Source: Membranihabitans marinus | GTDB taxonomy: Bacteria > Bacteroidota > Bacteroidia > Chitinophagales > Saprospiraceae | Reading direction: 5' to 3' | Assembly (NCBI RefSeq): GCF_019802045.1 | Contig: NZ_JAHVHU010000017.1 | Coordinates: forward strand, 62,001-126,000 | Length of the DNA: 64,000 nucleotides | In this document: piece after piece, positions 55,181-63,700 of the stretch | Position numbering within the stretch: position 1 is the stretch's first letter | Layout: every line of letters starts with the position of its first letter | Program-made: the position numbers and the translations under genes | Notes under the pieces: generated by a model | The model's database searches: none | Told to the model about the DNA's origin: nothing | What the model saw: the letters and a program-made list of their open reading frames with translations, nothing else

Positions 55181-57040
55181 ATGAAAAATACTCTTCTCAT
55201 ATCTATCGGCTCTCAAGCATTTATTTTACCTGAAGCACTGGCTTGGCCGGAGATTGAATTCGATGAGGTATTTGTTCTGACCACCGATCAGGAAAAGGCA
55301 AAATGGAACAGGGATAAAGACGTAGTCAAAGAATGGAGAGAAATCATTGCATTTGTTAAAGAGTATTGGGGTATTTCGGTACATTGGTCGGTCATTAAAG
55401 ATCTTCCGATTATTCAGACCGGCGAAGATCACCTACTGTGGACAGAAGTTCTTTATCGCTGGGCTTCTGAAATATACGATGAAGACCGCCAACTATACTA
55501 TAGTTTGTCCGGTGGCACGAAAACCATGCCAGCCAGCTTTCAACAAGCAGCAAAGTTGTTCGGTGCAAAAGAGCTTTTTCATGTTTTAGCCTATCCTCCT
55601 CCTAAAACAATTGAGGAAGTAAAAAAATGTATAAGTCATCAGAATCTTGAGTATGTGCTGATGGGTTCAGAATCTGGATGGGACTATCTCTTAAAATTCG
55701 CGCAATCACGTCCCAACAAAATCGATCGGATTGATGAGGGTAAGTTCTCTTATATTCAAAAACCTGAAAAACTCACAGTTACCAATTATATTCGTGATTC
55801 ACAATCTTCTGTTCGACAATATATTTCAGGGCAAAAAGATAGTGATCTGCCTTTTTCTTCCTTACTTCTTCTATCTAAAAAGCAAATACAATGGTTGCGG
55901 CAGCCATTAAGTCAAGAAGATAAAGGGTGGGTGCAGACACTTCCAAAAATTGATTTGCACAATCACCTCGGGGGGTTTGCCACATCCGGAGAACTATTAA
56001 AAAGAGTAAGGAACGCTGCGGAAAACCCCGAAGGTATTCATCCAATCGATTACACTGTTTATCCAGAGGATAATCAATGGCCTTTACCTGTTCAAAGTAT
56101 TGATCTCTCGGATTATATGAAAGCGGGAGATAACAGTGGAAGTACACTTTTACATGATCCCGGCTGTCTGAAGGAGCATATTGAATTGATGTACAAGCAT
56201 TTTATTGCAGATAATGTGCACTACGTAGAAGTTCGCTGTTCGCCTAATAACTATTCCCGAAAGTCAGACCGATCAGCCATTGAGATTTTAACACTCATTA
56301 TCGATACTTTTAATGAACAAATGGAAAAGCATCAGTATAGATGTATTGTAAAACTTCTCATTATTGTCACCCGAAAACACAAGGGGGACTTGTCAGATAT
56401 CAGCAAGCATCTCGCACTGGCTATTACATCGTATTTTAGCGGTGCAGATCAAAACTCTACTAAATGTTCTGTGGTGGGTGTTGACCTAGCCGGATATGAG
56501 TTCGAAGAAACCAGAGCAGAATATTTTGAGCACGATTTTAATTCTGTACACCGATGTGGTTTAGCAGTAACTGCACATGCTGGGGAGAACGATGATGCGG
56601 AGGGCATATGGCAGGCAGTTTATAAATTGCATTCTCGAAGAATCGGCCATGGGCTGCGGCTTTTAGAAGCTCCGGACCTTTTGCGTTCTGTAATAGAACG
56701 AGGTATAGGTATAGAAATGTGTCCCTATGCCAATTATCAGATCGTAGGATTCTCTCCTATGAAGAATAAGGAGGATAATATCTATCCCCTTCAAGAATAT
56801 CTAAAACGAGGCGTAAAGGTGAGTGTGAATACCGATAATATTGGTATTTCACAGGCTTCTCTTTCAGACAACTTTCTACTGCTCCACAAACTTTCTCCGG
56901 GGATTACCAGGATGGATGTATTACAATTGATCAAAAATTCAGTGGAGATGAGTTTTTGTGGGAAGGGATTGCAAGCAAAGATAATGAAAAATATAAACAG
57001 GGAATTATCTCAAATTTTGCACTTAACATCCATATCATGA
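55181..57040 (+). CDS. cad1: Cad1: CARF-adenosine deaminase fusion effector
   Basis: A 619-aa cyclic-oligoadenylate effector. The N-terminal CARF domain (about 1-140) has LLISIGSQAF and the ligand loop YSLSGGTKTMPASFQ (Ser110-Thr115). After a linker, the C-terminal deaminase domain (about 250-619) keeps the zinc and catalytic residues of adenosine deaminases: KIDLHNHLGG (His260, His262), TAHAGEN (His466, Glu469), RRIGHG (His490) and SVNTDNIGIS (Asp552). Proteins of this architecture (Cad1) have been reported to convert ATP to ITP when the CARF domain binds cyclic oligoadenylate, which stops growth of infected cells. Its stop overlaps the csm6 start (ATGA), so both effectors are made together. 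Which ring size activates it is unknown. Confidence 0.93.
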   Translation: MKNTLLISIGSQAFILPEALAWPEIEFDEVFVLTTDQEKAKWNRDKDVVKEWREIIAFVKEYWGISVHWSVIKDLPIIQTGEDHLLWTEVLYRWASEIYDEDRQLYYSLSGGTKTMPASFQQAAKLFGAKELFHVLAYPPPKTIEEVKKCISHQNLEYVLMGSESGWDYLLKFAQSRPNKIDRIDEGKFSYIQKPEKLTVTNYIRDSQSSVRQYISGQKDSDLPFSSLLLLSKKQIQWLRQPLSQEDKGWVQTLPKIDLHNHLGGFATSGELLKRVRNAAENPEGIHPIDYTVYPEDNQWPLPVQSIDLSDYMKAGDNSGSTLLHDPGCLKEHIELMYKHFIADNVHYVEVRCSPNNYSRKSDRSAIEILTLIIDTFNEQMEKHQYRCIVKLLIIVTRKHKGDLSDISKHLALAITSYFSGADQNSTKCSVVGVDLAGYEFEETRAEYFEHDFNSVHRCGLAVTAHAGENDDAEGIWQAVYKLHSRRIGHGLRLLEAPDLLRSVIERGIGIEMCPYANYQIVGFSPMKNKEDNIYPLQEYLKRGVKVSVNTDNIGISQASLSDNFLLLHKLSPGITRMDVLQLIKNSVEMSFCGKGLQAKIMKNINRELSQILHLTSIS

Positions 57041-58401
57041 AGCACCTATTAATTTCTACCATAGGAAACCGTGATATACAATTTGTAAGAAAAAATTTTA
57101 ATCTTTTGCCAGAGTCCATCCGGTCCAATTTGCAGATTAATTCAGAAAATGGAGATATGTTGGTATTCTCTAAAAGGATAGAAGATAATCAGAGTTTTTA
57201 TACACGTTCCAGGGATTTGTATGAAATCTACGACGATTGCAGCCAATACATACAATACCCTTTGATTAAAAATGCTATACGACATGAAGGACGACCTGAC
57301 AAAGTGGTATTAATCGCTACAGATCAGAAACCTAATTACCATTTAGATACTGTTTATTTTGGCGAAATTCTTCAAAGACAAATAAGCAATGATTTAGAAA
57401 TTGAAGTGAGTACATTATTTGTAAGTAAAGTCAAAGATGGGAAGGAAATTTCGATGCTGTTCCAGGAGCTTATTCAAACTTATAAGGCAGAGTATAGAAT
57501 CACGATTCATACTTCCGGCGGTTTACCAAATTTTCGAATTTCTGCCTTTATGACTTCATTATTTCAGGAGAATGTAAATGTTGTAAATTATATCGGAACT
57601 GAAGCAAAAGAAGCTTCCATGTTTCGTGATTATGAACGGCACACCCTAAGGCATATCGTAAAAGGTATGCTCCGAAATTGGAATTATTCAGCAGTACTTT
57701 CCCTGCCTAATATTTCAAATGAAGTTCGCAGTCTTTGTCGTTTTGCTATTGCACGACTCGCGTTGGATTTGGAAAAAGCCAGAGTATTATCCAATTCTAT
57801 TTTATTAAGCAACCCTATACCAATGGAGGATGATCAAGTCGCAATTGAGAAAGAGTTAATATATTCAGCTTATATCAAATATCATCAAAGAGAGTATGGG
57901 GATTTTTTATTTCGTCTATTTACTTTTCATGATAATATGCTGATACCACATGTGGAAAAAATTCTGGATGGTAAAGTGGAACATGATAAAAGTACAGATC
58001 ATCAGTCATGGAAAGTTCTTTTGCGTGCAAAACGAAATGATGATATTCTTGATTACCTGAGGACTGCAAAGGTGGGCAATGCCCCCTTAAATATTAATGT
58101 GCCAAATAAAGAAACATACTACAGAGTCCTTCATTTCTGTAAAAAATATTCACGATGCAGAAAATTGAGCAATAAGCAATTTATGGTAATGAAGCTTTAC
58201 AACAAGCTAAGCCAGTTGGCTGATCTCAGAAATAAAATTGCTCATAGTTATGAAGGGATTAATGAAACAATGATTTTAGAATCTACTTCCATCTCTGACA
58301 TAAAAAAAGTTACGAACAAAATAGATAATTACTTAGATATTCAATTTGACAAGGTGGCCCCATATCAAGAATTGAATGAAATGATACTTGATAAAATGTA
58401 A
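57037..58401 (+). CDS. csm6: Csm6-type CARF-HEPN ribonuclease
   Basis: A 454-aa ancillary RNase. The start is the ATG at 57037 inside the cad1 stop; the frame upstream overlaps cad1. The CARF domain (1-190) has LLISTIGNRDIQF and IHTSGGLPNFRISAFM (Thr159-Gly162). The C-terminal HEPN domain carries the Rx4H motif LADLRNKIAHSY (Arg398, His403), the RNase active site. On binding cyclic oligoadenylate it should cut RNA without specificity. The domain order fits Csm6/Csx1; they cannot be fully separated by eye. Confidence 0.92.
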   Translation: MKHLLISTIGNRDIQFVRKNFNLLPESIRSNLQINSENGDMLVFSKRIEDNQSFYTRSRDLYEIYDDCSQYIQYPLIKNAIRHEGRPDKVVLIATDQKPNYHLDTVYFGEILQRQISNDLEIEVSTLFVSKVKDGKEISMLFQELIQTYKAEYRITIHTSGGLPNFRISAFMTSLFQENVNVVNYIGTEAKEASMFRDYERHTLRHIVKGMLRNWNYSAVLSLPNISNEVRSLCRFAIARLALDLEKARVLSNSILLSNPIPMEDDQVAIEKELIYSAYIKYHQREYGDFLFRLFTFHDNMLIPHVEKILDGKVEHDKSTDHQSWKVLLRAKRNDDILDYLRTAKVGNAPLNINVPNKETYYRVLHFCKKYSRCRKLSNKQFMVMKLYNKLSQLADLRNKIAHSYEGINETMILESTSISDIKKVTNKIDNYLDIQFDKVAPYQELNEMILDKM

Positions 58402-58412
58402 AACATACTAAC

Positions 58413-59393
58413 ATGGAAATCATCCTCGACTCTTACGGCACTTTTGTGCAGATGAAAAACAAAATGCTGTTTATCAAGCCCAAAGACAAAGAAAACATCT
58501 ATGTGCCACTGGACAAGATCGATACAATGGTGGTCTTTCCGGGCGTACGGATTACCTCCGATGTGTTATTCTCTCTGATGCATCACCAGGTCGACGTTGT
58601 CCTGCAGACCCGAAAAGGCAGTGTCAAGGGACGAGTGTGGAACAACCGTTTTGGCAGCATTGCGAATATCCGGAAAAATCAGCTAAAGCTAGCCAAAAAA
58701 GAAATAGCCTGTCGCTGGGTAATTGAGATGATCACCAGGAAGATCTACAATCAGAAAAACTTGACCTCAGTGTTGTACCAGCAGCATCTGGATCAGGCGG
58801 ACCATCCCGGAAAGACGTTGCAGAAAATCGAAGGCTGCCTGAATAAAATGGACTTGCTGCCTGTCCATTCCATGCCCGTTATCGAATCGGAGCTAAGAAA
58901 CCTGGAAGCACGGGCAGCCCAGTATTACTGGTCCTGGATAAAGAGTCTAATCCCCCGGATATATCAATTTCCCGGCCGGGTCACCCGCCAATCATCTGAT
59001 CCGGTGAACAGCATGTTGAGTTATGGCTATGCCATGCTCTACCACAAGATTGAATCTGCGGTCATCAAAGCCGGACTTGATCCGCAGATCGGATGGTTTC
59101 ACAAAAATCAGTACAACAAACCAGTGTTGGTTTATGACCTTATCGAACCTTATCGGGTATGGGTCGATCAAGTTGTGGTTGGGTTGTGTACCGAATTGAC
59201 AGTACCTAAAGCTTTATTTAAATTCAAAGACGGATCCTGTGAGATGACCCGGCCGGCACGTAAGATCCTGTCCGTGAGCATCAATAAATTCCTCGATCAA
59301 AGTACAAAACACAAAGGGAAAAGATATAAACGAGGGTATTTGTTTTTCCTTGAAGCCCGATCCCTGGCTTCTAAGGTGAAATCCCAGTCCTAA
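58413..59393 (+). CDS. cas1: CRISPR integrase Cas1
   Basis: Cas1 (326 aa) integrates new spacers as a complex with Cas2. Active-site residues are seen in LEARAAQYYW (Glu165), GWFHKNQYNKP (His230) and YDLIEPYR (Glu245), with the start MEIILDSYGTFVQMKNKMLFIKPK and the conserved SYGYAMLYHKIESAVIKAGLDPQIG. It is not fused to a reverse transcriptase. It starts 11 bases after csm6 but returns to host-like G+C (30 of 60 in 58561-58620). Confidence 0.97.
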   Translation: MEIILDSYGTFVQMKNKMLFIKPKDKENIYVPLDKIDTMVVFPGVRITSDVLFSLMHHQVDVVLQTRKGSVKGRVWNNRFGSIANIRKNQLKLAKKEIACRWVIEMITRKIYNQKNLTSVLYQQHLDQADHPGKTLQKIEGCLNKMDLLPVHSMPVIESELRNLEARAAQYYWSWIKSLIPRIYQFPGRVTRQSSDPVNSMLSYGYAMLYHKIESAVIKAGLDPQIGWFHKNQYNKPVLVYDLIEPYRVWVDQVVVGLCTELTVPKALFKFKDGSCEMTRPARKILSVSINKFLDQSTKHKGKRYKRGYLFFLEARSLASKVKSQS

Positions 59394-59402
59394 AGTATTC
59401 GT

Positions 59403-60230
59403 ATGTATTGGTTTATCACATTCCCCAACGAACCGGAAAACAATTTGAACGAAGAGCTCATTGATTTTAAAGCGATATGGAGTATTGTGCGGGGGAAAAC
59501 CTCTAGTCAGTTACCACAAATGGCACGTATATATAAAATGATGTTGCGATACAGTCGACGGAAAGCCAGTCGGTTTTTGAAGCGATTCCCTACAGTCTAT
59601 TGGGCACCGGAAGAAGGGTCTAGATTAGATCCTTTGTATTTTGACATCCTTCCTTGTAAGCTTGGAAACCGGAGGGCCGGACATTCTATAGCCTGGTGGA
59701 AAATCGATGATCTCAATCGTGTATCCTTTTTCCCCAAAACTACAGGCGATCATAAAAATTGTAAAAGGTTACAACCGGGATGTGAATTCACTTTGTTTTA
59801 TGATAGTGAAGCAGGTTGCAATACGGGGATTTGGACGAATAACAGTGATGACCGGGCAACGACTGACTTCCGAAAAGTAAATATAAGTGACAAAAATAAA
59901 AGCATAACAAATAGCCTACTCCGAGAGAATCTCAATATGGGTTACACCTGGAAGCACGAAGCTCACCCACATCAGGTGGATTGGGTGAAGAAGATTTTTC
60001 CAGAATTCTTACAACAAGATGTTCAAATATGGATCTTGTCCAATACACATTATGAGATACGGCAAAATGAAAAGAAATTGGGATTGGTGGTGATCATGGA
60101 ATATAAAGTTTATCTGACCCTGTGGCCGGAAGTGGGTGTGGAACATCACATATTTACTCGGGCTGTAACTGAATTAATAACTATGGCTGCCCTGAAAAAC
60201 ATCGAACTAATATATACAAATAGTCTGTGA
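59403..60230 (+). CDS. Unassigned 275-aa protein between cas1 and cas2
   Basis: I do not recognise this protein. It starts MYWFITFPNEPENNLNEELIDFKAIWSIVRGK nine bases after cas1 and ends in a TGA that overlaps the cas2 ATG, so it is translated together with the adaptation genes. There is no signal peptide or membrane segment. A basic helical part (about 32-66: GKTSSQLPQMARIYKMMLRYSRRKASRFLKRFP) is followed by a mixed alpha/beta part with several Trp and Cys (WAPEEGSRLDP, CKRLQPGCEFTLFYDSEAGCNTGIW) and a C-terminal part with HEAHPHQVDWVKKIFPEFL and VVIMEYKVYLTLWPEVGVEHHIFTR. Scattered His, Asp and Glu could make an active site but no nuclease motif is clear. Position suggests a role in spacer acquisition or in linking Cas1 and Cas2 to the type III machinery; that is inference. 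Confidence 0.8.
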   Translation: MYWFITFPNEPENNLNEELIDFKAIWSIVRGKTSSQLPQMARIYKMMLRYSRRKASRFLKRFPTVYWAPEEGSRLDPLYFDILPCKLGNRRAGHSIAWWKIDDLNRVSFFPKTTGDHKNCKRLQPGCEFTLFYDSEAGCNTGIWTNNSDDRATTDFRKVNISDKNKSITNSLLRENLNMGYTWKHEAHPHQVDWVKKIFPEFLQQDVQIWILSNTHYEIRQNEKKLGLVVIMEYKVYLTLWPEVGVEHHIFTRAVTELITMAALKNIELIYTNSL

Positions 60231-60679
60231 TGTGGAAAAAGTATAATAATATTTTTGCAGATGGAATGCTTCTGGGTGAGGAAAAAGAATTGATGATCCC
60301 GGATGAACTGGATCAGTTGGAAGAGCGGGTCCGGCAATTTGCTAAAATCATTGATCAACTAAGTCAAAGCGATATAAGTATGACACCCTATTTTGTCAGT
60401 TATGACATTTCAAACAACCGAGTGCGAACCCAAGTTATGAATTATTTACTGCAGAAGGGGATGACCAGGCTGCAAAAATCGGTTTATTTTGGTCAGTCTT
60501 CGAGTCGAATATTCAACGAGATCAAGAAAACGCTTCAACAGATCAATTCTATATTGGATCCACAGGATAGTATATTTATACTTCCGGTGAACCGGGAGAT
60601 CTGTAACCGGATGAACTTTATCGGTATGGATATGGCGGTGGAGGTGACACGACCGCATCAGCATACTTTGTTTATTTGA
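60230..60679 (+). CDS. cas2: CRISPR adaptation protein Cas2 with N-terminal extension
   Basis: Cas2 is the structural partner of Cas1. The ferredoxin-like core begins at about residue 53 (PYFVSYDISNNRVRTQVMNYLLQKGMTRLQKSVYFG, Asp59) and ends EVTRPHQHTLFI. With the ATG at 60230, which overlaps the stop of the previous gene, the protein has 149 aa and about 50 extra N-terminal residues, including a charged helix DELDQLEERVRQFAKIIDQLSQ that looks able to form a coiled coil. An internal ATG at 60380 would give a normal 99-aa Cas2. The overlap with the upstream stop favours the long form. The array begins 44 bases after the stop. Confidence 0.9.
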   Translation: MWKKYNNIFADGMLLGEEKELMIPDELDQLEERVRQFAKIIDQLSQSDISMTPYFVSYDISNNRVRTQVMNYLLQKGMTRLQKSVYFGQSSSRIFNEIKKTLQQINSILDPQDSIFILPVNREICNRMNFIGMDMAVEVTRPHQHTLFI

Positions 60680-60692
60680 CTGCAGATAGTTC

Positions 60693-60721
60693 TTTGAAAT
60701 ATAGAAATTTACATATTTTTG
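60693..60721 (+). promoter_or_regulatory. Array promoter directly before the first repeat
   Basis: TTTG (60693-60696) is followed after 17 bases by TATTTTTG (60714-60721), an exact TAnnTTTG. The first repeat starts at 60724, so transcription would begin inside the first repeat. The leader between cas2 and the array is only 44 bases, AT-rich. Confidence 0.55.
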
Positions 60722-60723
60722 AT

Positions 60724-63700
60724 GACCGAACCGAGTACCAGTAAGAATAGGATTGAGACACTCATAACCCAACTCTGTATTTTGTGACTGTCCTGGACCG
60801 AACCGAGTACCAGTAAGAATAGGATTGAGACTCTATATCGAAGATGCAGTTATAACGGTTAATAATGACCGAACCGAGTACCAGTAAGAATAGGATTGAG
60901 ACTTGCATTGGTTATCCGTTTCGTTCTTTTGAACTCATCGACCGAACCGAGTACCAGTAAGAATAGGATTGAGACACCTCTAGTATTATCATATCGTTCC
61001 CTGAAGTCATGACCGAACCGAGTACCAGTAAGAATAGGATTGAGACAAGGAAAAAACGTTATTGATTAAAACCGACGCTATGACCGAACCGAGTACCAGT
61101 AAGAATAGGATTGAGACGGCAAATTCTTTACTTCAAATGTTTTGGTCATGCTGACCGAACCGAGTACCAGTAAGAATAGGATTGAGACTCGGACGCTTAA
61201 TCTTATTCGCATAGTTTTGTTATGACCGAACCGAGTACCAGTAAGAATAGGATTGAGACAATTTCAAATAATTTCATAATATAAGAGTTTATAAGGGACC
61301 GAACCGAGTACCAGTAAGAATAGGATTGAGACTTTTGATACTTCGCCTATAAGGAGCTATCGTTTCGTGACCGAACCGAGTACCAGTAAGAATAGGATTG
61401 AGACACATAATTCTAAGTTTTGTGCCGTTGCAGCGGCGGGACCGAACCGAGTACCAGTAAGAATAGGATTGAGACTCTCTACAAAATCATTTCCTGAGTT
61501 CATATCAAAAAGACCGAACCGAGTACCAGTAAGAATAGGATTGAGACACCAGCTCATCTACTTTAGCCTTCATAGCACCCCACAGACCGAACCGAGTACC
61601 AGTAAGAATAGGATTGAGACATCCTAATCTTTGAGCAGTAAATAAAACATAGCCTTGACCGAACCGAGTACCAGTAAGAATAGGATTGAGACAACCGTAA
61701 GCACCTTGTTTCAGTGTTTCCACCTGCGGACCGAACCGAGTACCAGTAAGAATAGGATTGAGACGTAACCATACATACAGGTTCGTAACAAAAGTAGTGA
61801 CCGAACCGAGTACCAGTAAGAATAGGATTGAGACGTAATCCTTATCTATCTCAATATATACACTACATTGGACCGAACCGAGTACCAGTAAGAATAGGAT
61901 TGAGACACGTGACATAGTGACTTAAATCTATATTTGACGTGACCGAACCGAGTACCAGTAAGAATAGGATTGAGACCCAAGTAAGGTAGACTCGTGTTTT
62001 TTAAAAACTCCTTGACCGAACCGAGTACCAGTAAGAATAGGATTGAGACCTTTAAATTCTACTTTTATTAACTTAACGTTTCTAACGACCGAACCGAGTA
62101 CCAGTAAGAATAGGATTGAGACGAAGGTGAAGTCTGTTAACCACTTAGCAGGTTCTCCGACCGAACCGAGTACCAGTAAGAATAGGATTGAGACTTGGTA
62201 TTTCCATTTTTCTTCGAATTGAATATTTTTGACCGAACCGAGTACCAGTAAGAATAGGATTGAGACCTTTGCATCATTTCAAGGGCAAGTTCAATCTTCT
62301 TTTGACCGAACCGAGTACCAGTAAGAATAGGATTGAGACATCAGTCCGACATCCAGATATTTTGCGTTGTTGGCGTGACCGAACCGAGTACCAGTAAGAA
62401 TAGGATTGAGACACGCATACGGTGGGATCAGGAACAAACAACACCGTGACCGAACCGAGTACCAGTAAGAATAGGATTGAGACAAATTATTTTACTTTGA
62501 ATACGTGTATCTCAGTGTCAGACCGAACCGAGTACCAGTAAGAATAGGATTGAGACTTGGGGGTTTCCGGGAGGGGGGGATCATGTTTGGAAGTCGACCG
62601 AACCGAGTACCAGTAAGAATAGGATTGAGACTGCTCTGAAAGCATCCCCAGCAAGGTTTTTTCAATGACCGAACCGAGTACCAGTAAGAATAGGATTGAG
62701 ACTCTTTTTTAGCTCTCGGTAGTGTCGTAGTGATTTCGTGACCGAACCGAGTACCAGTAAGAATAGGATTGAGACTGGTCAGGATCAATTTTGCTGTTTT
62801 CGATTTTAATTGACCGAACCGAGTACCAGTAAGAATAGGATTGAGACATATCATCAATATCAATGCTATGGCCATGACAGTAGTGACCGAACCGAGTACC
62901 AGTAAGAATAGGATTGAGACGGATCAAGTTTGCTGTTTTCGATTTTAATTTGTAGTTGACCGAACCGAGTACCAGTAAGAATAGGATTGAGACGTAATTT
63001 TTGGCTCCGATACCGATGCGATTCCCATGACCGAACCGAGTACCAGTAAGAATAGGATTGAGACAACAAGTAATAGGCCTGACATACGATGAATAGAACG
63101 AGACCGAACCGAGTACCAGTAAGAATAGGATTGAGACATTTAGCTTTTACCGTTCCATGGTTTGCGCCAAGATTGACCGAACCGAGTACCAGTAAGAATA
63201 GGATTGAGACATAATTAAAGCAAACATCAAATTTTGAAAAATATGACCGAACCGAGTACCAGTAAGAATAGGATTGAGACTTGAGCGGGTTAAAAAATCA
63301 AAAGAATAAAACCAATCTGACCGAACCGAGTACCAGTAAGAATAGGATTGAGACTATTCAAATCCTACCATTTTAACAGCTGTCTCAAATGACCGAACCG
63401 AGTACCAGTAAGAATAGGATTGAGACAATCTTTAACCGCACCCATACAGCTAATTACTTCCGATGACCGAACCGAGTACCAGTAAGAATAGGATTGAGAC
63501 TTTGTAAAACCTTTCATAATGTGTGTGTTTTAATCTGACCGAACCGAGTACCAGTAAGAATAGGATTGAGACCAAGTGCTTCGACCACGTCAGCAAAAGA
63601 AAGCGTGTGACCGAACCGAGTACCAGTAAGAATAGGATTGAGACACATCCATAGATACGCTTTCAGCTGCCATTCGTATTGACCGAACCGAGTACCAGTA

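Noticed and set aside
59403-60230. Cas4 or reverse transcriptase as identity of the gene between cas1 and cas2
   Set aside because: No four-cysteine Fe-S pattern with RecB nuclease motif and no YxDD motif are present.
61357-63139. Several minus-strand open frames of 64-136 aa across the array
   Set aside because: They are the 36-nt repeat (a multiple of three, free of stops in three minus frames) read with spacers between; the same short peptides recur at every repeat.
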